Of a stretch of 64,000 nt of DNA, positions 18,975 to 27,289 are shown one piece after another. Position numbers and translations under genes: made by a program. Numbering within the stretch: the first letter of the stretch is position 1; the number at the start of each line of letters is the position of its first letter. The notes beneath the pieces were generated by a model that did no database searches, was not told the origin of the DNA, and worked only from the letters and a program-made list of their open reading frames with translations. Source of the DNA: an uncultured Pseudomonadota bacterium (GTDB lineage Bacteria; Pseudomonadota; Gammaproteobacteria; Methylococcales; Methylomonadaceae); contig CAIPQN010000110.1 in the NCBI GenBank assembly GCA_903867225.1, forward strand, positions 1 through 64,000, given 5' to 3'.

Positions 18975-21900
18975 ATGACACAAAAAGATTTAACTCTTGG
19001 CATTGCCAATTTTAACTACGCCGATTTATACAATTCGGCACGCTTAACGGATTTACTCGCAGTTTTCGACGAATCCGTGAAATACCACGATGCCGATTTG
19101 TACGAAAATTATATTTCGTATCGCAACACGCAAGGTGCGGATTTATCACCCGAACAACAATCAGCAATGCTGGTTCAAGTTGCGCCTTACGTTGGAAAAT
19201 TTGTCGCTAAATTGTTCAACGTTGAAGCCGAACATCAAGCGCAAAAATCACACATTCAATCTGAAATCGAAACCATTTTTACGTTTAAAAATGAAGTTGT
19301 TGAAAAATTAGGCGTGGTTTTCAAAGGTCAAACGACAGACGATTGGAAAATTCCCGATGTGTTAAATAGTTTTGATTTGTTAATCGAAGCAGGTTTCCCC
19401 GAAGCAAACACGACTGAAGACGACGAACACCGCGTGGCACAAGTTGGCGCGGTGATTGGTTTATTAGCAAACCATTACAAAACGTTGGCGAAAGGCAAAG
19501 AAAGCAACTACGAAAATGCCGATTTGCAAGCCGAAGCCTTACGCGAAAAATTAAAAACTCACGAACTTGCGGCGACCGAATTTGCTGACATTATCAACGC
19601 GCCCGATTTAAACGAATTCACAGCTGGTTTAATGGATGTTGTGCAACGTTGGTGTTTTGTCGCACAACAAGATAACGACGTGGTGGCAGATTGGCTTAGT
19701 TTCAAATTCCCTGAAAAACGGGATTTCGATAATTTAGTCGAACACGAATTGATTGATAGAACCGAATTTAACGTCTGGATGGGTGAACATCGTCGCCGTC
19801 GTGATGGTTTCAAATTGACCGACCCGCGTTATAACGAACGCCAAGTATTATCGGAAGTGAATCATTGTATTTACTGCCACGAGCGCGATACCGATTCTTG
19901 CTCGAAAGGAATGCGTAACAAAAAAAACAACACGTTCAAAGAAGACCCGATGGGCGTGACAACAATTGGTTGTCCGCTTGATGAAAAAATCTCAGAAATG
20001 AATTTGGTCAAACGTGGCGGCGATAACATTGGTGCATTAGCGATTGTAACCGTTGATAATCCAATGTGTGCAGGCACGGGGCATCGGATTTGTAACGAAT
20101 GTATGAAGGGTTGTATTTACCAAAAAACCGACCCTGTGAACATTCCGCAAATCGAAACTAACGTTTTAACCGACGTTTTATTTATGCCTTACGGATTTGA
20201 AATTTACAGTTTATTGACGCGCTGGAATCCGCTCAATGTAAAACGTCCCGTGATGTTGCCGTACAACGGTAAAAATGCGCTCGTCGTGGGTTTAGGCCCT
20301 GCGGGTTATACGATGAGCCATTATTTGCTCAACGAAGGTTTTGCGGTGGCAGGGATTGATGGTTTGAAACTTGAACCGTTGCCTGTTGAACTCACGGGCG
20401 ATGCAGATAATTTACCTGCGCCAATTGCAGATTTCAAAGACCTTTACGAAGATTTAGACAAACGAATTTTGGCGGGTTTTGGCGGCGTTGCTGAATACGG
20501 GATTACGGTTCGTTGGGACAAAAACTTTTTGAAAGTCATGTATTTAATGTTGTTGCGTCGTCAAACTTTTAGAGCTTACGGCGGTGTGCGTTTTGGTGGC
20601 ACATTGACGATTGATGATGCGTGGGAAATGGGTTTTGACCATATTTGTATTGCTTCAGGCGCAGGTCAGCCAACGATTATTGATTTGAAAAACAACCTCA
20701 TGCGCGGAATTCGTAAAGCCTCCGATTTCTTGATGGCGTTGCAATTAACAGGCGCGGCAAAAGCGTCATCGCTTGCGAATTTACAAGTACGTTTGCCAGC
20801 GGGTGTGATTGGTGGCGGCTTGACCGCGATTGATACCGCAACGGAATTGATGGCGTATTACCCTGTGCAAGTTGAAAAAATCCTGCATCGTTATGAAATT
20901 TTGGCAAAAATTTACGGCGAGCAAACCGTTCGGGCGCGTTATGACAAAGAAGAAATTATCATTTTGGATGAATTTTTAGCGCACGGAAAAGCGATTGTTG
21001 CCGAACGTCAACGCGCTGAAGCCGAAGGCGAATTACCTGATTTCCAACCGTTAATTGAATCATGGGGCGGCGTGACGTTGTTTTATCGCAAAGGCATCAA
21101 AGATGCGCCTGCGTATCGTCAAAACCACGAAGAAATCAGCGAAGCCTTAGAAGAAGGCATTGCGTTGGCAGAATTCATGAGTCCCGTTGGTGCAAATGCC
21201 GATGAATTTGGACATTTGGTGTCGGTCGATTTCCAAAACACGCAAACCAAAGCGGATGTGAATGTGCCATTGCGTAATTTATACGTCGCGGCGGGAACGT
21301 CACCGAACACAATTTACCAAAGCGAATATCCCGACACATTCGTGATGGATAAATGGTTTTTCCAACGTTATGAACCAGAATTTGAAAATGGCGCGGTTTC
21401 GTTGGTCGAAATGCACGACGAAAAAATGCCGAAATTAGGCAAACCTGCGCCGCTCACCTCATATCAAAAAGACGGCAAATTCATCAGTTTCTACGGCGAC
21501 AATCACCCTGTTTATGCAGGCAACGTTGTAAAAGCAATGGCGAGTGCGAAAAATGGTTATCCATACATCGTGAAATTGTTTGAAAACGAAATCGCAAGTT
21601 TGAATCCTTCTCAACAAACCGAACGTGATGCGGCGGCAAAAAATCTGTTTGCCCGTTTGGATGATTCGTTCAAAGCGACGATTGTTGAAATTAACCGTTT
21701 AACACCGACGATTGTTGAAATTGTGATTAAAGCTCCGCTTGCTGCTGAAAAATTTGAAGCAGGTCAATTCTACCGCGTGCAAAATTACGAAGCGTTTGCA
21801 CCAACGGTTGAAGGCACAGTTTTAGCTGCCGAAGGTTTAGCTTTGACTGGTGCAGAAGTGAACAAAGAAGCAGGCACGGTTTCATTGATTGCGCTGGAAA

Positions 21901-22634
21901 TGGGTTCATCATCGCGTTTGTGTGCAACGTGGAAAGCTGGCGACCCTGTTGTGTTGATGGGCGTAACAGGTACGCCAACCGAAATTCCAACAGGTCAAAC
22001 GGTGTTGTTGATTGGCGGCGGTTTGGGTAACGCCGTGTTGTTCTCAATCGGTAAAGCGTTACGCGCCGCTGGCAACAAAGTGATTTATTTCGCTGGTTAC
22101 AATTTGACGCAAGACCGTTTCAAAGTCGAAGACGTTGAAGCCGCCGCCGATGTTGTGATTTGGTCGGTCAATAAAGGTGAAAACGTTGTGCCGTTCACCG
22201 CGAATCGTCCGCAAGATAAAACGTTTGTCGGCAACATTTTGGAAGCGATGATTGCTTACGGCAAAGGTGAATTGGGTGAACAACCGATTTCACTCGCTGA
22301 CGTTGACCATTTGATTGTGATTGGTTCGGACAGAATGATGGAAGCGGTGAAACACGCGCGTTTTGATGTGTTGAAACCTTATTTAACCAAAGCGCATCAC
22401 GCGGTGGGTTCAATTAACTCGCCGATGCAGTGCATGATGAAAGGCATTTGCGCTCAATGTTTGTGCAAACACGTTGATAAAAATAGCGGCAAAGAGTTCT
22501 TTGTTTATTCGTGTTACAACCAAGACCAAGATTTGGATAAAGTCGATTTCCCGAACTTGAATGCGCGTCTTAAACAAAACACTGTGCAGGAAAAATTGTC
22601 TAATCTTTGGTTGGATTATTTGTTGACGAAGTAG
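18975..22634 (+). CDS. fused flavoprotein: GltD/NfnL-like plus NfnS/PyrK-like oxidoreductase
   Basis: The 1219-residue cytosolic protein has four parts: a helical N-terminal region (about 1-295) I do not recognise; a cysteine-rich Fe-S segment (CIYCHERDTDSC, MCAGTGHRICNECMKGC, about 296-385); a two-dinucleotide-binding domain as in GltD/NfnL (VVGLGPAGYTMSHYLLNEGF and GGGLTAIDTATELMAYYP); and a C-terminal ferredoxin-NADP-reductase-like domain (about 900-1219) with FEAGQFYRVQNY, LIGGGLGNAVL and a final cysteine cluster (CMMKGICAQCLCKH) as in PyrK/NfnS. NfnSL complexes bifurcate electrons between NADPH, NADH and ferredoxin, so a fused transhydrogenase role is plausible but unproven. Its 3' end is the anchor repeated at 25811, 34226 and 36429. 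Confidence 0.75.
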   Translation: MTQKDLTLGIANFNYADLYNSARLTDLLAVFDESVKYHDADLYENYISYRNTQGADLSPEQQSAMLVQVAPYVGKFVAKLFNVEAEHQAQKSHIQSEIETIFTFKNEVVEKLGVVFKGQTTDDWKIPDVLNSFDLLIEAGFPEANTTEDDEHRVAQVGAVIGLLANHYKTLAKGKESNYENADLQAEALREKLKTHELAATEFADIINAPDLNEFTAGLMDVVQRWCFVAQQDNDVVADWLSFKFPEKRDFDNLVEHELIDRTEFNVWMGEHRRRRDGFKLTDPRYNERQVLSEVNHCIYCHERDTDSCSKGMRNKKNNTFKEDPMGVTTIGCPLDEKISEMNLVKRGGDNIGALAIVTVDNPMCAGTGHRICNECMKGCIYQKTDPVNIPQIETNVLTDVLFMPYGFEIYSLLTRWNPLNVKRPVMLPYNGKNALVVGLGPAGYTMSHYLLNEGFAVAGIDGLKLEPLPVELTGDADNLPAPIADFKDLYEDLDKRILAGFGGVAEYGITVRWDKNFLKVMYLMLLRRQTFRAYGGVRFGGTLTIDDAWEMGFDHICIASGAGQPTIIDLKNNLMRGIRKASDFLMALQLTGAAKASSLANLQVRLPAGVIGGGLTAIDTATELMAYYPVQVEKILHRYEILAKIYGEQTVRARYDKEEIIILDEFLAHGKAIVAERQRAEAEGELPDFQPLIESWGGVTLFYRKGIKDAPAYRQNHEEISEALEEGIALAEFMSPVGANADEFGHLVSVDFQNTQTKADVNVPLRNLYVAAGTSPNTIYQSEYPDTFVMDKWFFQRYEPEFENGAVSLVEMHDEKMPKLGKPAPLTSYQKDGKFISFYGDNHPVYAGNVVKAMASAKNGYPYIVKLFENEIASLNPSQQTERDAAAKNLFARLDDSFKATIVEINRLTPTIVEIVIKAPLAAEKFEAGQFYRVQNYEAFAPTVEGTVLAAEGLALTGAEVNKEAGTVSLIALEMGSSSRLCATWKAGDPVVLMGVTGTPTEIPTGQTVLLIGGGLGNAVLFSIGKALRAAGNKVIYFAGYNLTQDRFKVEDVEAAADVVIWSVNKGENVVPFTANRPQDKTFVGNILEAMIAYGKGELGEQPISLADVDHLIVIGSDRMMEAVKHARFDVLKPYLTKAHHAVGSINSPMQCMMKGICAQCLCKHVDKNSGKEFFVYSCYNQDQDLDKVDFPNLNARLKQNTVQEKLSNLWLDYLLTK

Positions 22635-22652
22635 TAGCGAAGTTTAATTTGT

Positions 22653-22680
22653 GAGCAGACGAGAATTACATCGTTTGCTC
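22653..22680 (+). terminator. hairpin after flavoprotein copy 1
   Basis: GAGCAGACGA (22653-22662) pairs with TCGTTTGCTC (22671-22680) with one G-T wobble, and is followed by ATTTTC. It sits between the anchor stop codon and the first cargo gene and leaves almost no room for a cassette promoter. Confidence 0.5.
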
Positions 22681-22701
22681 ATTTTCAAAACAGGAAGAAT
22701 C

Positions 22702-23511
22702 ATGAATTTTTTTATTACGAACGCTTTTGCCTCTACTAGCTCAGAAGAACCAGGCAATGAAGGCATATTGTTTTTTTTAGGTATTTTACTATGTGCCTAT
22801 AGTTTTTCGGTATTTATTGAAAAGAAAAAAGAAAAAAATAAACAACAAATAGCTATAGAAAACGCCATGCTAGAAAATTATATGCAACAAAATAGCGATT
22901 TTTCTGGGGCGCAAAAACTAATAGGCAGTGATTACAAAACAGGATTAGCTGTTAATGAAAAAGATAAAAAAATTTTCTTAGTTAAAAAAGGTTCACAGGG
23001 AGTTATATCGTTTAGAGTTTTTTCGTATAAAAATTTACTTTCTGTTGAAATTTTTGAAGATGGTGAAACCGTGACCAGTACCGTACGCTCTAGTCAAATT
23101 GGGGGAGCGTTAATTGGTGGCTTAGTTTTAGGAGGTGCTGGAGCGATTATTGGCGGTCTTTCTGGAAAAACAAAAACTTCTGGAGAAGTGGAAAAAATAG
23201 TTCTTCGTTTAGTTGTAAATCACACAAAATATCCGCTACATGAAATTTATTTTCTAAATTCTGAAAATGGAAACAGCAAAAAAACAGAGTTTTATCAATA
23301 TGCGATGCAGCAAGCACGTCATTGGCATAGTTTGATTGAAGTTTTAATTAAACGTGCTGATATGGAAGATAAAGAAAATGCGGCAAATAATGTTGTTCAA
23401 ATTTCGCAAAGTTCAATTGCAGATGAAATTAAAAAACTCGCTGAACTTCGTGATGCGGGGATTTTGAGCGATGTTGAATTTCAACAGCAGAAAGAAAAGT
23501 TGTTGGGATAA
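22702..23511 (+). CDS. membrane-anchored SHOCT-domain protein (cassette A)
   Basis: The 269-residue protein has an N-terminal hydrophobic helix (about residues 20-40), a central domain with a second hydrophobic, Gly-rich hairpin (IGGALIGGLVLGGAGAIIGG, about residues 133-152), and a C-terminal SHOCT motif (IKKLAELRDAGILSDVEFQQ). SHOCT is a short oligomerisation module often fused to membrane or nuclease domains. The ATG at 22702 is preferred because AGGAAG lies just upstream and it places the helix near the N terminus. It is two bases from the AAA ATPase gene, so it belongs to the same transcript, but its role in defence is unknown. Confidence 0.65.
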   Translation: MNFFITNAFASTSSEEPGNEGILFFLGILLCAYSFSVFIEKKKEKNKQQIAIENAMLENYMQQNSDFSGAQKLIGSDYKTGLAVNEKDKKIFLVKKGSQGVISFRVFSYKNLLSVEIFEDGETVTSTVRSSQIGGALIGGLVLGGAGAIIGGLSGKTKTSGEVEKIVLRLVVNHTKYPLHEIYFLNSENGNSKKTEFYQYAMQQARHWHSLIEVLIKRADMEDKENAANNVVQISQSSIADEIKKLAELRDAGILSDVEFQQQKEKLLG

Positions 23512-23513
23512 TC

Positions 23514-24920
23514 ATGTCTGAAATTGAAAAAAGTAATGACACGCAAGGTTTGAAAGTTAAAGCTATTTGCCCAAACTGTTCTGGTAATACAAATCACAAA
23601 GTGCAATTTTCGATTGATAAGTCTGTTAATGAAAGTTTCGATGGTATTCCAATATCTTGGCAAGGCAGTTACCAGATAATCAAATGTGATGGTTGTGGAG
23701 GAATTGCATTTAGGCAAACAAATTGGCATTCGGAACATATTGATCACCCTACAGAAATCATTTATCCACGTCCTGAAAATGATGAAAAAATAATCAACGA
23801 TGACAAGAATAAAAAACAAATGAAAACATCGGATTCTATTCGCCTAAACAAGTTAAGCATCAAAAATTATAAACGGCTCGATTCATTAGAAATCGAATTC
23901 CCGCAACCTGTGATGAAAAATGATGCTGACATTCTCGTTTTTGGAAGCAAAAACGGCGGCGGTAAAACATCGATTCTTGAATGCTGTTCTTTGTTGATAT
24001 TAGCGGCAATTATTGGTGAAAGAGTTAATCGTTTTGGAGATAGTGAATTACTGTTTGACATTGCCAGTTTGCTAATCAAAGCAGGGCAACAAGAATCAAT
24101 AATTTCAGGTGAATTTGAATATGGTTCAAAAAAATGCACTGTTTCTTTAACAATTGATAAGAAACAAGGTTTTGTAATTCATCAAACAAAAGGAGATAAA
24201 TTATTTGATTCTTTTCGTGATGATAAAAAAAAGTATTTGAGTGAAATCGATTATTTTTTGAATAGCGTTTTATCGTTTTCTAGCGAACCGTTAATCATTC
24301 CACCGCTGTTACATTTCAATAGTTATCGCAAAGTTCAAGAATTAAATCCAGAATTGGGGATGATGTCTGATGATTATTCAACTCCAAGAAATATGCGTTT
24401 TCCATCAATGAGACGTAATTTAGGTGCGCCTGTTATCAGTTCTTTTAAATTAGAAATTGTTCGTTCTTTGATGGGGAAAGCCGCTTTATTTGAAGGAATT
24501 TATCAACAAGAATCAGAATTGGTACTGACTAAACTAAATACGCTCATTGAACAGTATTGCGGTGGACAAATTGAAAATTTACGCCCTTTGCCCAACAACA
24601 AAGTTGATATTCGTATCAAGCCAATTGGCGGACAAGAATCGTTTTCTTTTGATGGCTTGAGTTCAGGACAAAAAGAAATCATCGCCACACTTTTTTTGAT
24701 TTGGAAAAATACTCAAACACATTCGGGCATTATTTTAATTGACGAACCCGAATTGCATTTAAACACCGAATGGCAAGGCGATTTTGTCAGACAACTTCAT
24801 AAACTTGCGCCCCATAATCAATACATTTTGGCGACACATTCAGAGGAAATTTTTCGTTCCGTTGATGAATCTTATCGGGCTATTTTAACAACCGATGACG
24901 AAGTGGGAGAAAATCAATGA
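23514..24920 (+). CDS. AAA15/OLD-like ATPase with zinc ribbon (PARIS AriA-like, cassette A)
   Basis: The 468-residue protein has an N-terminal zinc ribbon (CPNC at 19-22 and CDGC at about 58-61) joined by a linker to an ABC/SMC-type ATPase: Walker A GSKNGGGKTS (about 144-153), signature LSSGQKE (about 382), Walker B GIILIDEPELHLN (about 404), and switch ATHSEE (about 440). In PARIS, AriA is an ATPase that holds the DUF4435 toxin AriB until a phage anti-restriction protein triggers release. The next gene is DUF4435 and overlaps by ATGA, which supports a PARIS-like pair. The zinc ribbon is, as far as I know, not a standard AriA part. Confidence 0.75.
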   Translation: MSEIEKSNDTQGLKVKAICPNCSGNTNHKVQFSIDKSVNESFDGIPISWQGSYQIIKCDGCGGIAFRQTNWHSEHIDHPTEIIYPRPENDEKIINDDKNKKQMKTSDSIRLNKLSIKNYKRLDSLEIEFPQPVMKNDADILVFGSKNGGGKTSILECCSLLILAAIIGERVNRFGDSELLFDIASLLIKAGQQESIISGEFEYGSKKCTVSLTIDKKQGFVIHQTKGDKLFDSFRDDKKKYLSEIDYFLNSVLSFSSEPLIIPPLLHFNSYRKVQELNPELGMMSDDYSTPRNMRFPSMRRNLGAPVISSFKLEIVRSLMGKAALFEGIYQQESELVLTKLNTLIEQYCGGQIENLRPLPNNKVDIRIKPIGGQESFSFDGLSSGQKEIIATLFLIWKNTQTHSGIILIDEPELHLNTEWQGDFVRQLHKLAPHNQYILATHSEEIFRSVDESYRAILTTDDEVGENQ

Positions 24921-25810
24921 TATTCAAACACGGCGCGGCTGTTGAAGATGTGTTGCAAAGTGCGAAACACACATTATTTGTTGAGGGAAAAAACAATCAA
25001 GCGTTTGACCCGATTGTAATGAAAGCGTTGTTGAGCAATAACGGCTTGGGACGAATTACCGTTCAATCAATAGGTCATTGCGATAATGTGAGAAGTGCCG
25101 CACAAGCGTTGTTTTATCATCATCCGTCATATTATTTTTTGATTGACCGTGACGATAATGACGATTCAACTGTCGAAAAATCATGGAATAGTTTTCCAGA
25201 TTTAAGTCAGCATAATTTGTTGATTTGGAATAAGCGAGAATTAGAAAACTATTTCATCGAACCAACCTATTTGGCAAATTCCTTATTTTTAAAAACAAAT
25301 GTCGATGATTTGAAAGAACGAATTTTAGGCGAATGTAATCAACGAATTTTTATTGATGCGGCAAACTTCACGATTTTAGATTTAAACAAAAAAATAACTA
25401 AAAAACTCCGTTGTAATTTCAGTGATTTTAGTAAATTCAAATGTAAAGAAGATGGCGAACAAGCACTTGAACAACTGACAGAAATGGAATTAAAGAAAAA
25501 TGAAATCGACGAAATTTTAACAGTCGATTTTGTGAAACAGATTTATTTTGAAATAGTTCAAAAATTAAGTGGTGGAACTTTTCCACTTCAATATGATTGT
25601 GGAACTTGGCTTGAACAACTTTCTGGCAAAGAAATTATGAACAGCATTATGAATCAATGTTTTCAAGTACAAGATAGAAAAAACAAATATCTTCAAGGCA
25701 AGGAAAAAACGAAACAGGTTGTAAAAGAATTATTGGAATTACCTTTAAATCAACAGCCCGCTGATTTTCAAAATCTAATCCATTTACTTGAAAAACGATT
25801 GAAAAATTGA
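24917..25810 (+). CDS. DUF4435 TOPRIM-like protein (PARIS AriB-like, cassette A)
   Basis: The 297-residue protein has the TOPRIM-like pattern of DUF4435: a Glu in LFVEGKNN (Glu23) and an acidic triad in YFLIDRDDNDD (about residues 73-83), followed by NKRELENYFIEP. AriB of PARIS belongs to this family and, when released, acts as a nuclease causing growth arrest. The start overlaps the ATPase stop (ATGA). The TGA stop (25808-25810) falls exactly where homology to the flavoprotein gene begins, so the cassette ends at its last codon. Confidence 0.75.
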   Translation: MIFKHGAAVEDVLQSAKHTLFVEGKNNQAFDPIVMKALLSNNGLGRITVQSIGHCDNVRSAAQALFYHHPSYYFLIDRDDNDDSTVEKSWNSFPDLSQHNLLIWNKRELENYFIEPTYLANSLFLKTNVDDLKERILGECNQRIFIDAANFTILDLNKKITKKLRCNFSDFSKFKCKEDGEQALEQLTEMELKKNEIDEILTVDFVKQIYFEIVQKLSGGTFPLQYDCGTWLEQLSGKEIMNSIMNQCFQVQDRKNKYLQGKEKTKQVVKELLELPLNQQPADFQNLIHLLEKRLKN

Positions 25811-27215
25811 TTTCCAAAACACCCAAACCAAAGCCGATGTAAATGTGCCATTGTGTAATTTGTACGTTGCGGCGGGAACGTCACCAAACACAATTTATCA
25901 AAGCGAATATCCCGACACGTTCGTGATGGATAAATGGTTCTTCCAACGTTACGAACCAGAATTTGAAAATGGCGCGGTTTCGCTCGTTGCCAGCAACGAT
26001 GAAAAAATGCCAAAAATCGGCAAACCTGCGCCGCTCACATCGTATCAAAAAGACGGCAAATTCATCAGTTTCTACGGTGACAACCACCCTGTTTATGCGG
26101 GCAACGTTGTGAAAGCAATGGCGAGCGCAAAAAACGGTTATCCCTACGTCGTGAAATTGTTTGAGCAAGAATTGGCAGGTTTGAATCCTTCGCAACAAGT
26201 TGAACGTGATGCGGCGGCAAAAAATCTGTTTGCGCGTTTGGATGGAGCTTTCAAAGCAACTATTGTTGAAATCAACCGCTTAACGCCGACGATTATTGAG
26301 TTGGTGATTAAATCGACATTGGCGGCTGAAAAATTTGAAGCAGGTCAATTTTACCGTGTACAAAATTACGAAGCGTTTGCGCCAACGGTTGAAGGCACAG
26401 TTTTAGCGGCAGAAGGGCTTGCGTTGACGGGTGCGGAAGTGAACAAAGAAGCTGGCACAGTTTCATTGATTGCACTCGAAATGGGTTCATCGTCGCGTTT
26501 GTGTGCAACGTGGAAAGCGGGCGACCCTGTTGTGTTAATGGGTGTCACAGGTACGCCAACCGAAATTCCAACAGGTCAAACGGTGTTGTTGATTGGCGGC
26601 GGTTTGGGTAACGCCGTGTTGTTTTCAATCGGCAAAGCGTTACGCGCTGCGGGTAACAAAGTGATTTATTTCGCAGGCTACAATTTGGCAAGAGACCGTT
26701 TCAAAGTCGAAGACGTGGAAGCCGCAGCAGACGTTGTGATTTGGTCGGTGAATAAAGGCGAAAACGTTGTGCCATTCACGCCAACGCGCCCACAAGATAA
26801 AACCTTTGTCGGCAACATTTTGGAAGCGATGATTGCTTACGGCAAAGGCGAATTGGGTAAACAACCAATTTCGCTCGCGGACGTTGACCATTTGATTGTG
26901 ATTGGTTCGGACAGAATGATGGAAGCGGTCAAACACGCGCGTTTTGATGTTTTGAAACCGTATTTGACCAAAGCGCATCATGCTGTGGGTTCAATCAATT
27001 CGCCGATGCAGTGCATGATGAAAGGTATTTGCGCTCAATGTTTGTGCAAACACGTTGATAAAGACAGCGGCAAAGAGTTCTTTGTTTATTCGTGTTACAA
27101 CCAAGATCAAGATTTGGATAAAGTCGATTTCCCGAACTTGAATGCGCGTCTCAAACAAAACACTGTGCAGGAAAAATTGTCTAATCTTTGGTTGGATTAT
27201 TTGTTGACGAAGTAA
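25811..27215 (+). pseudogene. flavoprotein gene, 5'-truncated copy 2 (anchor fragment)
   Basis: From 25811 (shared GATTTCC begins at 25809) the sequence matches the flavoprotein gene from 21230 to its stop, about codons 753-1219. The frame is open for the full length with no frameshift. Differences from copy 1 look mainly synonymous, with scattered replacements (SNDEKMPKI for MHDEKMPKL, PTIIELVIKS for PTIVEIVIKA, NLARDRF for NLTQDRF). No ATG or ribosome binding site lies at the left end, only an in-frame GTG at 25845. It encodes the whole FNR-like domain, so a coupled product cannot be excluded, but I regard it as an untranslated anchor. Confidence 0.85.
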
Positions 27216-27232
27216 TGAGCTAAGTTTTTAGA

Positions 27233-27265
27233 ACGGGCGAAACTTTAAATTAAAATTTCGCCCGT
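27233..27265 (+). terminator. terminator after flavoprotein copy 2
   Basis: A perfect 10-base inverted repeat, ACGGGCGAAA (27233-27242) and TTTCGCCCGT (27256-27265), is followed by GTTTAG. It lies between the anchor stop and the first gene of cassette B and differs in sequence from the hairpins after copies 1, 3 and 4. Confidence 0.7.
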
Positions 27266-27289
27266 GTTTAGTATTTTTTAGGATGAACA

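Noticed and set aside
19559-22413. Long minus-strand ORFs inside the flavoprotein gene and its copies
   Set aside because: They recur in all copies because the plus-strand coding sequence is repeated; they have no start signals and no recognisable domains.
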